55,260 nucleotides of DNA from Blautia sp. (GTDB lineage Bacteria; Bacillota; Clostridia; Lachnospirales; Lachnospiraceae): the NCBI GenBank assembly GCA_022770365.1, contig JALEHU010000079.1:1-55260 (forward strand), written 5' to 3'. The position numbers and the translations under genes were made by a program. Of this stretch, positions 34,269 to 45,322 are shown in pieces. The notes under the pieces are model-generated. The model was not told the DNA's origin, made no database searches, and saw only the letters and a list, made by a program, of their open reading frames with translations. How positions within the stretch are numbered: position 1 is the stretch's first letter; the number at the start of each line of letters is the position of its first letter.

Positions 34269-36194
34269 TCAGATATCCAGTTCTGCGTCTCTCGCATGCT
34301 CATAAATGAAACTCTTTCGGGGCGGTACGTCGCTGCCCATCAGAATCTCCGTTACACTGGAAGCCAGACGGGCATCCTCAATCTCCACCCGTTTCATCAT
34401 ACGGGTCTCTGGATTCAGTGTTGTCTCCCAGAGCTGCTCCGCATCCATCTCTCCAAGCCCTTTATATCTCTGCAGCGTAAAGGAGCCGGGCTTATGGGTA
34501 CGGCGGTATTTTTCAAGTGCTTTATCATCATAAAGGTACTCTTGTGCACCTTTCTTCGGCATGACTTTATAAAGAGGCGGCATGGCGATATACACATGTC
34601 CCTCGTAGATCAGTTCCGGCATAAAACGATAAAACAGCGTCAAAAGAAGTGTAGAAATATGGGCGCCGTCCACATCCGCATCTGCCATGATAACGATCTT
34701 GTCATAGCGCAGTTTTGAAATGTCAAAATCATTTCCGTATCCTTCGGAAAATCCGCATCCGAAGGCATTGATCATGGTCTTGATCTCCGCATTCGCAAGA
34801 ATTTTATCAATGGAAGCTTTCTCAACATTCAGGATCTTGCCTCTGATCGGAAGGATTGCCTGGTAATTGCGGTTTCGTGCAGTCTTGGCAGAACCTCCGG
34901 CAGAATCTCCCTCCACAATAAAAATCTCGCACTGGGACGGATCCTTTTTCTCACAGTTGGCCAGCTTGCCGTTGGAATCAAAGGAATATTTCTGTTTCGT
35001 CAGAAGATTGGTTTTGGCACGCTCCTCTGTCTTTCTGATCTTTGCCGCTTTTTCCGCACAGGAAAGGATGGTTTTCAGTGTCTCCAGATTACGGTCAAAA
35101 TAAAGCACCATCTGCTCTCCCACGACTTTGCCCGTGGCCTTGGCTGCGTCCTGATTGTCCAGCTTTGTCTTGGTCTGTCCTTCAAATCTTGGTGTGGGAT
35201 GCTTGATAGAGATAACGGCTGTCATACCGTTACGGATATCCGCGCCGGTGAAATTCGGATCTTTTTCCTTAAGGACACCGATCTCCCGGGCATAGGTATT
35301 CATAACCGCTGTAAACGTGGTTTTAAACCCGGTCAGATGTGTACCGCCTTCTGCATTATAAATATTATTGCAGAATCCAAGTACATTTTCACGGAATTCA
35401 TTCGTAAACTGAAAAGCCGCTTCCACCTGGATGCCTTCGGATTCCCCCTTAAAGTATACAGGCTCATGAAGGGCCTCAGAGTTCTTGTTCAGATCCTTAA
35501 TAAATCCGATAATGCCGTCAGGTTCATGGTATTCAACCTTCTCCGGTTCTTCCCCTCTTAAGTCTTCAAATAATATGGTCAGGTTGGGATTCAGATAGGC
35601 AGTTTCATGGAGCCTGCTCTTAACTTCTGTGGCAGAAAACCGTGTCTTCTCAAATATTTCCGGATCCGGCAGAAAATTGATGCAGGTTCCGGTAGCTTTT
35701 GTCCGGCCCAGTTTTGGCAGAAGTCCATCCTCCAATTCCAGTGCAGGGATTCCACGTTCATAATAATCATGATGGATATAGCCGTCACGGCTGATCTTAA
35801 TATCCAGATACGTGGAAAGAGCATTCACTACAGAAGATCCCACACCGTGAAGGCCGCCGCTTGTCTTATAAGCAGAGTTATCAAACTTGCCTCCGGCATG
35901 AAGGGTGGTAAACACCAGACGCTCTGCGGAAACACCTTTCTCATGCATGTCCACAGGAATTCCGCGCCCGTTGTCATCCACGGTACAGGAACCGTCCTTC
36001 TCCAGAACTACATGAATCCGGTCACAATATCCTGCCAGATGCTCATCCACTGCATTGTCAACGATTTCATATATCAAATGATTCAAACCCTTCCGGGACA
36101 CGCTTCCGATATACATACCGGGACGCTTCCGGACCGCCTCCAATCCTTCCAGAACGGAGATGCTTCCTGCATCATAAGTTTCCTTTTTTGCCAT
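34269..36194 (-). CDS. parE: DNA topoisomerase IV subunit B
   Basis: A 641-residue ATPase subunit. GHKL ATP-binding motifs EIVDNAVDEHLAGYC and DNGRGIPVDMHEKG are in the N-terminal domain; the Toprim domain shows EGDSAGGSAK and DADVDGAHIS; the C-terminus ends with the short domain before DAELDI. The pairing with a gyrase-box-less A subunit favours topoisomerase IV, which decatenates chromosomes. I chose the ATG at 36194 (MAKKETYDAGS); AAAGGA lies 12 nt upstream, a little far, and an in-frame ATG 33 nt earlier is less conserved. Confidence 0.9.
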   Translation of the reverse strand: MAKKETYDAGSISVLEGLEAVRKRPGMYIGSVSRKGLNHLIYEIVDNAVDEHLAGYCDRIHVVLEKDGSCTVDDNGRGIPVDMHEKGVSAERLVFTTLHAGGKFDNSAYKTSGGLHGVGSSVVNALSTYLDIKISRDGYIHHDYYERGIPALELEDGLLPKLGRTKATGTCINFLPDPEIFEKTRFSATEVKSRLHETAYLNPNLTILFEDLRGEEPEKVEYHEPDGIIGFIKDLNKNSEALHEPVYFKGESEGIQVEAAFQFTNEFRENVLGFCNNIYNAEGGTHLTGFKTTFTAVMNTYAREIGVLKEKDPNFTGADIRNGMTAVISIKHPTPRFEGQTKTKLDNQDAAKATGKVVGEQMVLYFDRNLETLKTILSCAEKAAKIRKTEERAKTNLLTKQKYSFDSNGKLANCEKKDPSQCEIFIVEGDSAGGSAKTARNRNYQAILPIRGKILNVEKASIDKILANAEIKTMINAFGCGFSEGYGNDFDISKLRYDKIVIMADADVDGAHISTLLLTLFYRFMPELIYEGHVYIAMPPLYKVMPKKGAQEYLYDDKALEKYRRTHKPGSFTLQRYKGLGEMDAEQLWETTLNPETRMMKRVEIEDARLASSVTEILMGSDVPPRKSFIYEHARDAELDI

Positions 36195-36237
36195 GACTGT
36201 TACATTTCCTTTCTTCAACTCAAACATTCGTTCTATT

Positions 36238-36267
36238 ATGATACCCTATTTTCCATCTGTTTGGCAA
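36238..36267 (-). promoter_or_regulatory. Candidate promoter of parE-parC
   Basis: Minus strand TTGCCA (36262-36267) and TATCAT (36238-36243) with an 18-bp spacer, between the tRNA-Glu terminator and the parE start. Confidence 0.45.
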
Positions 36268-36303
36268 GAAAAAAAACCAACCAAGTGGAAACTTGATTGG
36301 TTT
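36268..36303 (-). terminator. Terminator of tRNA-Glu (left copy)
   Basis: Minus strand AACCAATCAAG pairs with CTTGGTTGGTT and a run of T follows. It matches the terminator of the right copy. Confidence 0.85.
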
Positions 36304-36308
36304 CTTAA

Positions 36309-36380
36309 CAGCCAGTACGGGAATCGAACCCGTGTTTTCGCCGTGAGAGGGCGACGTCTTAACCCCTTGACCAACTGGCC
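36309..36380 (-). tRNA. tRNA-Glu, anticodon CUC (left copy)
   Basis: A 72-nt tRNA with a 7-bp acceptor stem (GGCCAGT with ACTGGCT, first pair G-U), discriminator G, D arm GTC/GAC, anticodon stem TCGCC/GGCGA with loop CTCTCAC (anticodon CTC, reading GAG) and T arm ACGGG/CCCGT with TTCGATT loop. CCA is not encoded. It is identical to the copy at 45075-45146. Confidence 0.95.
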
Positions 36381-36399
36381 ATGTCTAACCGACTCGTTT

Positions 36400-36427
36400 A
36401 GTATACACTACTTCAGGAAAAATGCAA
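36400..36427 (-). promoter_or_regulatory. Promoter of tRNA-Glu (left copy)
   Basis: Minus strand TTGCAT (36422-36427) and TATACT (36400-36405) with a 16-bp spacer. It lies inside the cassette edge and fires outward, away from lacI. Confidence 0.75.
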
Positions 36428-36449
36428 GTGTTTTTTGGAATTTTTTTAA

Positions 36450-36504
36450 GGAAGTCCCATCCTGCTATTTGATGCTCCGTTCAAATGAAACAGGAGGTAC
36501 TTCC
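36450..36504. repeat. Three-part inverted repeat next to the lacI stop
   Basis: Nested arms GGAAGT/ACTTCC (36450-36455, 36499-36504), CCTG/CAGG (36461-36464, 36491-36494) and ATTTGA/TCAAAT (36467-36472, 36481-36486) form one 55-nt interrupted palindrome. It begins 8 nt after the lacI stop on the minus strand. The next bases are A-rich and not T-rich, so it is a poor intrinsic terminator. Confidence 0.6.
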
Positions 36505-36512
36505 TCTTCCAG

Positions 36513-37517
36513 TTAATTTGTGGATTCCTTCATCCTTATTTCGTAGCCCAGAAATGCATCTGTCATCGCTCCGTATTCTGTCAGATTCCTGTATAGCAGT
36601 TTTGCAGCTTCTCTTCCAAGAGCATCCAGATCAAAATGTACACAACTGACAGCAGGACACCACTGATCCAGAAATTCGCTGTCATACAGCGAAGCAATTT
36701 TAATATCCGCCGGAATTTCCGCCTTTGTTTTTCTCAGTGCCTTCAGAACATCCAGACATATATGGGCATCCATGCACAGGATGCAGTCCTGTCTGCCGCT
36801 CAGAATCTTATCCACCGCAATTTCCGCACTGTTTTCTGACTCTATATGAAAAAACACATATTCCTCATCAATCACCATGTGATTCTGCACATGTGCACTG
36901 AGAATCCCTTTATAACGTCTTCGGTTCAACAGGGAATTTTTCTCTCCGCCTATGATTGCGATTCTGTACAGCCCTCTGTGAATAAGAGCGTTGGTGATAT
37001 CCCTGCTGGCTCCTTCATCGTCAGTTTCCACCTGTGGGATTTCCGGATCGTTCACACTTCCCAGCGTGACAAAGGGAACTCCGCATTTCTGAAGATATTC
37101 TATTATCCATTTCCCGGTGTTCCCGTGTGTGAGCACAATTCCATCCACCAGATGCTGTTCTACCAGTCTTTCCACGTTTTCCATATTTTCTTTTCCTGCC
37201 ATGACAGGAAATACCTGATAACCCCGAATTGAAAAATAATTATAAATACTGAAAAACACATGGTAAAAATAAGGCAGAACAGAAATATGATTTATATCCG
37301 GAAAAATCACAGCCACCATATTGGTAGTAACATCTGTGTACTTCTTCATTCTCGTGTTTGGAACAAGCTTTTTGTCTTTCAGATACTCTGTGATTCTCTG
37401 TCTGGTAGCATCAGATATCCTGCCGCTGCCAGACAGAGCTCTTGACACTGTTGATACAGAAACACCCAGATCTTCAGCAATTTTACTGATACTAACCTTA
37501 TTGTTCAGTATTCCCAT
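36513..37517 (-). CDS. LacI-family transcriptional regulator
   Basis: A 334-residue repressor. The N-terminal helix-turn-helix and hinge are clear (ISKIAEDLGVSVSTVSRALSG, residues 9-29), followed by a periplasmic-binding-protein-like sensor domain (about 60-330). It is the last gene of the galactoside operon, 34 nt after lacZ, and is probably made from the same transcript, giving feedback control. A perfect palindrome with a central CCGG upstream of the operon (43713-43726) is the expected type of operator. The ribosome site (GAGGA) is 12 nt from the ATG, a weak spacing that may keep the repressor low. Confidence 0.92.
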   Translation of the reverse strand: MGILNNKVSISKIAEDLGVSVSTVSRALSGSGRISDATRQRITEYLKDKKLVPNTRMKKYTDVTTNMVAVIFPDINHISVLPYFYHVFFSIYNYFSIRGYQVFPVMAGKENMENVERLVEQHLVDGIVLTHGNTGKWIIEYLQKCGVPFVTLGSVNDPEIPQVETDDEGASRDITNALIHRGLYRIAIIGGEKNSLLNRRRYKGILSAHVQNHMVIDEEYVFFHIESENSAEIAVDKILSGRQDCILCMDAHICLDVLKALRKTKAEIPADIKIASLYDSEFLDQWCPAVSCVHFDLDALGREAAKLLYRNLTEYGAMTDAFLGYEIRMKESTN

Positions 37518-37551
37518 CTCTTTTTGTGTTCCTCACAGCAATCATTCTTTT

Positions 37552-41387
<3,836 letters not shown>

Positions 41388-41404
<17 letters not shown>

Positions 41405-42275
41405 CTACTTTCATCTGGATAAAGGCAAGTACTGCCACCATAATCAGGATCACAAAGGCCATGGCCGAAGTATAACCGAAATTGGCTACTCCTTTGAATG
41501 CCTGATTATAAATATAATGAGACATGGTAATGGATGCATTTCCCGGTCCTCCGAAGGTCAGGTTCACAGATTCATCAAACAGCTGCAGTGTACCATTTGT
41601 GGACATGATTGCAGTCATCAGAATCGTCGGCTTCAGAAGCGGCACTGTGATATGTGTAAAAGTCTTAAGCGGTGAAGCTCCGTCAATTTTTGCAGCTTCA
41701 TATACAGAATATTCAATATTCTGAAGTCCTGCCAGATAAAATACCATGTTATACCCTGTCCACCGCCAGATCAGCGCAATGATGATCACGATTCTGGCAC
41801 TGGTGGCATGGGACAGGAAATTGTAGGCTGTATCCAGAATTCCTATTTTAACCAGGACTGTATTGATAAATCCGTCAGTGGCAAACAGTGACCGGAAGAT
41901 TATCGCATACGCAACCAGTGACGTTGCACATGGAAGGAAAATCGCAGTTCGGAAAAAGCCCCTGAATTTCAGATTACGGTCATTGAGGATGGACGCAAGG
42001 ATCAGTGCCAGGATCAGCATTACCGGAACCTGTATGATCAGGTAAAAAATACAGTTCCGAATTGACTGAAGAAACACGGTGTCCTTAAATATACGCGCAT
42101 AGTTCGCAATGCCCACCCAGCGCATATTGCTGCCGGCGCCGGTTTTGAAGGAAGTGATCAGTGCTTTCACAGCCGGATAAAGACTCAGGCACATAATCAG
42201 CGCCATAGCCGGTATCAGAAAAATCCATCCGGTAAGATTTTGTTTTTTTGATAATGTCAGTTTGTTTTTTTTCAT
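41388..42275 (-). CDS. ABC sugar transporter permease, MalF type
   Basis: A 295-residue membrane protein with six predicted segments and the EAA loop YEAAKIDGASPLKTFTHITV. I chose the ATG at 42275 (MKKNKLTLSKKQNLTGW), with GGGGA 4 nt before it; an in-frame ATG 63 nt upstream would overlap the preceding gene and adds a non-membrane leader. It lies 28 nt after the binding-protein gene. No ATPase gene is in the cassette, so a shared MsmK/UgpC-like ATPase is likely to power the importer. Confidence 0.93.
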
Positions 42276-42303
42276 AGTTTCCCCATTCCTGTACGCTTGT
42301 TTA

Positions 42304-43683
42304 TTACTGCATACTGAACTCAACAGTTTCCTGGGCAATCTTCAATTCATCATCAATGTCGGAACCGGCTACTACATTGGCAAGGAGCGTAGCCAGTGCT
42401 GTATTCGCTTCTGTATAGTAAACTCCAAGATTTACAGACGGTGTTTTTTCCGCAAAATCAGTCAGCAGGCTGAATACTTCCTGGCCGCCGTAGAATTCCT
42501 GCGGTTCCGAATAAACGCTGCTCTCACTTGCAGGGATCCAGGTAGACAGTGCTCCGGCGCCCGGAAGGATTGTTTCATAAAGTTCCACGCTTCCGGCAAA
42601 TGTTTCCTTAAGGAAATCCACAGCCAGATCAAAATCGGAACAGTTGGATGTGATCGCCCATGTCGAACCGCCCTGGTTGGAATAGTTGGTAGCACCTTCC
42701 ACTCCCGGAAGTGACGGAAGATTCGTGATCTGCCACAGACCGGAGGTATCTTCTGCAGACTGTATGGATGCCATGATCCAGCAGCCGTTAATAACACCGC
42801 AGGACTTGCCGCTGGTAAATGTAGCTATGTATTCATCCCAGCTGTTTGTAATGGCCATTACACCTTCCTCAAACATTGTTTTATAAATTCCTACACACTG
42901 TTTCAGCACATCATTGCCAACCAGATTCGGTGTATCATCTTCATTCCATGTAGATACACCGGCAGACTGCAGCATCTGATAGATCAGGTCAGAGCTTGCC
43001 GCCTGTACGGAGCAGAGGGAATATCCTGTCTTGCTGAAAACATCTTTACCGATTTCGATGAAGCGATCCCAGTCAATATCCGTCAGATCTTCCACTGTAT
43101 ATCCGGCCTGCTCCAGGATATCCGTTCTGTAAGCAGCGATTTCCGTACCATTATCAAAAGGTACTCCATAATTTTTACCGCCAACAACGGAAGCATTCAA
43201 TTTACCTTCTGCAAACTGAGAAAAATCAATACCGCAGTCTGTCAGATCCTGAAACAGATCCGGATAGGTAATACAGTATTTCTGATAAGCAAAATCCTGC
43301 ATCAGCAGAATGTCCGGAAGCTGGTCATAGTTGCCGGATCCTACAATTGTGCTGAGCTTTGTCTGCATATCATCCCAGCCAACTTCCACAATTTCAAGCT
43401 GAAAACCGGGATGGTCTTTCTGGTAAACCTTTTCTGCCTCTTCCATAGAATAAATATTGAAGGATTTATCCCATGCCCATACAGTCAGCGTCTGGTCTCC
43501 ATCTGTATCTGCTTCTTTTGTATCTGCTTCTTTTGTCTCTGTTTCTGCATCTTCGTTATTTTCCATAGCAACGGTAGATTCACCGGATGAAGTACCTGCA
43601 GAATCACCTGAGCTGCCGCAGCCGGCAAGTAATGTACATCCCATTATTACAGTCATGAAAACTGATATTAATTTTCTTTTCAC
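42304..43683 (-). CDS. Extracellular sugar-binding lipoprotein (ABC importer)
   Basis: A 459-residue solute-binding protein of family 1, anchored outside the membrane by a lipid. The signal peptide ends in the lipobox LAGC (Cys22), followed by a Ser/Gly/Glu-rich linker and the binding domain (LTVWAWDKSFNIYSMEEAEK...). It captures an oligosaccharide, probably a beta-galactoside given the next genes. I chose GTG at 43683 as start: AGGAGG is 7 nt upstream. The ATG two codons earlier (43689) directly abuts AGGAGG. Confidence 0.92.
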   Translation of the reverse strand: MKRKLISVFMTVIMGCTLLAGCGSSGDSAGTSSGESTVAMENNEDAETETKEADTKEADTDGDQTLTVWAWDKSFNIYSMEEAEKVYQKDHPGFQLEIVEVGWDDMQTKLSTIVGSGNYDQLPDILLMQDFAYQKYCITYPDLFQDLTDCGIDFSQFAEGKLNASVVGGKNYGVPFDNGTEIAAYRTDILEQAGYTVEDLTDIDWDRFIEIGKDVFSKTGYSLCSVQAASSDLIYQMLQSAGVSTWNEDDTPNLVGNDVLKQCVGIYKTMFEEGVMAITNSWDEYIATFTSGKSCGVINGCWIMASIQSAEDTSGLWQITNLPSLPGVEGATNYSNQGGSTWAITSNCSDFDLAVDFLKETFAGSVELYETILPGAGALSTWIPASESSVYSEPQEFYGGQEVFSLLTDFAEKTPSVNLGVYYTEANTALATLLANVVAGSDIDDELKIAQETVEFSMQ

Positions 43684-43712
43684 TTTCATTCCTCCTGTGA
43701 TGATATTTATTT

Positions 43713-43726
43713 TTAGACCGGTCTAA
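43713..43726. promoter_or_regulatory. LacI-type operator
   Basis: TTAGACCGGTCTAA is a perfect 14-bp palindrome with a central CCGG, the pattern bound by many LacI/GalR-family repressors. It lies 30 nt before the binding-protein start codon and downstream of the predicted -10 box, so the bound repressor would block elongation or a nearer promoter. Confidence 0.65.
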
Positions 43727-43754
43727 TTTACTTAGAATTTCTTAAGACGCAGAA

Positions 43755-43778
43755 TCACTTACTTTTGCATTTTTGCAT
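43755..43778 (-). CDS. Short leader ORF before the galactoside operon
   Basis: An ATG at 43778 preceded by AGGAG (6-nt spacing) opens a seven-codon frame (MQKCKSK) ending in TGA. It lies in the expected 5' leader, between the -10 box and the LacI operator. Its small size makes chance likely, but the ribosome site is good. If translated, it may affect leader folding or mRNA stability. Confidence 0.35.
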   Translation of the reverse strand: MQKCKSK

Positions 43779-43807
43779 TTTGTTCTCCTGCCCTGATATC
43801 ATATTAG

Positions 43808-43813
43808 ATTATA
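43808..43813 (-). promoter_or_regulatory. -10 box of the galactoside operon
   Basis: A perfect TATAAT on the minus strand. The sequence at -35 (ACAATT or AACAAT) is a poor match, which fits a promoter that needs an activator such as the AraC protein encoded next door. Confidence 0.55.
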
Positions 43814-43871
43814 CAGATACTTTTCCCACAATTGTTATGATATTCAACGAAAAAAACAGCAAAAAGACAAG

Positions 43872-43904
43872 TTGCGCAAAACTATCGCTTTGTTATTTGC
43901 GCAA
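43872..43904. promoter_or_regulatory. Pair of TTGCGCAA sites, possible activator sites
   Basis: TTGCGCAA occurs at 43872-43879 and 43897-43904, each followed by AA, 25 bp apart. They lie about 70-100 bp upstream of the expected start of the operon transcript; the second is inside the 3' end of the AraC gene. Spacing suits a dimeric activator. This is a candidate only. Confidence 0.35.
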
Positions 43905-44838
43905 AAATATCATAATCAGAAAGCTTTTTCTCTGCGCTGTTCATTTTCTTTTTCCATTGCTTTGGTGTTTCACCCACATATAATTTAAAATTATTAATGA
44001 AAGTGGAAATATTGGAAAATCCAACTTTATATGCAGTTTCATTGATATTGCTGTCATATTTCAGAATCAGTTTGCAGGCAGCCTTGATCCTCACCAGATT
44101 CACATACTGCATAGGCGGCATTCCGCAGTAATTGCCAAACATCTGCCGGAGATTTGTCTCACTGACATATGCTGCCCTGGCGATATCTGCTGCCCGGATT
44201 TCCCGCGCAAAATTTTCATCAATAAAATCCAGAGCACGGTATATTTTCAAAATATCCGTCTCGTTTGTCATATCTTTACCCTGATACTGCTCAAACTCCT
44301 CATGGTTGATTTTCACAATTTCCATGAGCAGTGCATAAACCAGACCTCTTACACAATTTCGGTATCCATATTCCTGCATTCGGATCTGGTCCATGATCAG
44401 ATCCACCTCTGAAGCAAGGATCGGCAGTTCTTCTCTTTGCTTCACAAATACCCTTTTTTCTATCTGTTCCAGATAATTTCTGATTTCATATTTGTCCATG
44501 CCGGACCGGGTTTCCAGAAATACCGCCGGATTGATATAAAGATATTCCCAGAAGCTTTTTTCGCCTTCTCTGTTCTTTACCGAATGGGAATGATTTTTTG
44601 GTATTATGACAATTGTGCCGTTTTTATACGGGATTTTGTTTTTCCCAAACGTCAGTGTACCATATCCCCATCTGCATATTCCGATCTCCAGTAAATTATG
44701 AAAATGACCATTTTCGATTTCTTCTCCGTTTCCATCCACTCCATAGGAGCGAATCCCGTCACTTCCCAGAAGCGCAAGCACATCTTCACCGTTTGTTATT
44801 TCAAAATACTGAAATTCATCCCCGTTATTTTTTGACAT
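43882..44838 (-). CDS. AraC-family regulator of the galactoside cassette
   Basis: A 318-residue regulator. The N-terminal half is a cupin-like sensing domain (GTLTFGKNKIPYKNGTIVII, with HSH near the end), and the C-terminal 100 residues hold two helix-turn-helix motifs (IRAADIARAAYVSETNLRQMF and INETAYKVGFSNISTFINNF). It is directly upstream of the binding-protein operon in the same direction, the usual position of an activator of a sugar ABC operon. I chose the ATG at 44838, with AAGGA 9 nt upstream. The stop is 198 nt before the operon start. Confidence 0.92.
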   Translation of the reverse strand: MSKNNGDEFQYFEITNGEDVLALLGSDGIRSYGVDGNGEEIENGHFHNLLEIGICRWGYGTLTFGKNKIPYKNGTIVIIPKNHSHSVKNREGEKSFWEYLYINPAVFLETRSGMDKYEIRNYLEQIEKRVFVKQREELPILASEVDLIMDQIRMQEYGYRNCVRGLVYALLMEIVKINHEEFEQYQGKDMTNETDILKIYRALDFIDENFAREIRAADIARAAYVSETNLRQMFGNYCGMPPMQYVNLVRIKAACKLILKYDSNINETAYKVGFSNISTFINNFKLYVGETPKQWKKKMNSAEKKLSDYDIFAQITKR

Positions 44839-44913
44839 TCCGACCATTCCTTCATCTGCACAAATTAATCCTGTTGTATTTTTACCATTTTGTTATATTC
44901 TCTTCAATTCCAT

Positions 44914-44919
44914 ATTATA
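44914..44919 (-). promoter_or_regulatory. -10 box of the AraC gene
   Basis: A TATAAT on the minus strand, about 75 nt upstream of the AraC start codon. No clear -35 box is seen. The rest of 44839-45025 shows no gene or structure I can support. Confidence 0.4.
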
Positions 44920-45025
44920 TCGGCAATACTGATCAATCTCCATAAATTACATTAGACAAAACCTGCACAAAATGATTCAGTTTCGCAAACAGTTAAAAGA
45001 ATTTTCGACAGAATAAAAAAAGTAC

Positions 45026-45054
45026 TTGCAAATTTCCCGAAACTGGTGTATACT
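45026..45054 (+). promoter_or_regulatory. Promoter of tRNA-Glu (right copy)
   Basis: TTGCAA (45026-45031) and TATACT (45049-45054) with a 17-bp spacer, 20 nt upstream of the mature tRNA. It matches the promoter of the left copy and points away from the cassette. Confidence 0.8.
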
Positions 45055-45074
45055 TAACAAGTCGGTTAGGACAT

Positions 45075-45146
45075 GGCCAGTTGGTCAAGGGGTTAAGACG
45101 TCGCCCTCTCACGGCGAAAACACGGGTTCGATTCCCGTACTGGCTG
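45075..45146 (+). tRNA. tRNA-Glu, anticodon CUC (right copy)
   Basis: Identical in all 72 positions to the left copy, with the same cloverleaf, anticodon CTC in loop CTCTCAC and discriminator G. CCA is not encoded. Confidence 0.95.
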
Positions 45147-45152
45147 TTTAGA

Positions 45153-45185
45153 AACCAATCAAGTTTCGGCTTGGTTGGTTTTTTT
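45153..45185 (+). terminator. Terminator of tRNA-Glu (right copy)
   Basis: AACCAATCAAG pairs with CTTGGTTGGTT across a TTTCGG loop and is followed by a T-run. Confidence 0.88.
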
Positions 45186-45225
45186 ATGCAAATAAGAAGT
45201 TACAAAATAAAGTCCATTACAACTT

Positions 45226-45283
45226 ATATGGCCACACGATACTTCACAGGAAAAATTCACCTGCATGTACTGTGTGGCCATAT
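45226..45283. repeat. Perfect 12-bp inverted repeat after ppk
   Basis: ATATGGCCACAC (45226-45237) pairs perfectly with GTGTGGCCATAT (45272-45283). The 34-nt loop carries a small CAGG/CCTG pairing. It lies between the tRNA terminator and the ppk stop. Neither side has a T-run, so it may be an unusual terminator, an mRNA-end stabiliser or a dispersed repeat. Confidence 0.65.
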
Positions 45284-45322
45284 CATTTTATCTATTTTCT
45301 ATTCCTTAATGTCCTCTGCCTC

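Larger units (their letters stand above)
36268..36427 (-). repeat. Left arm of the tRNA-Glu inverted repeat
   Basis: This segment holds a complete tRNA-Glu transcription unit (promoter, tRNA, terminator) that recurs in inverted orientation at 45026-45185. The tRNA part is identical (72 of 72), while the promoter and terminator parts differ at scattered positions, for example TTCCAC versus TTCGGC in the terminator loop. The arms enclose about 8.6 kb. Confidence 0.85.
45026..45185 (+). repeat. Right arm of the tRNA-Glu inverted repeat
   Basis: Inverted counterpart of 36268-36427, covering promoter, tRNA and terminator. The similarity falls off near the -35 box on the cassette side and after the terminator on the outer side. 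Confidence 0.85.

Noticed and set aside
32008-36194. gyrA/gyrB instead of parC/parE
   Set aside because: The A subunit lacks the GyrA-box in its C-terminal domain and the pair is away from the dnaA-recF region. Some uncertainty remains.
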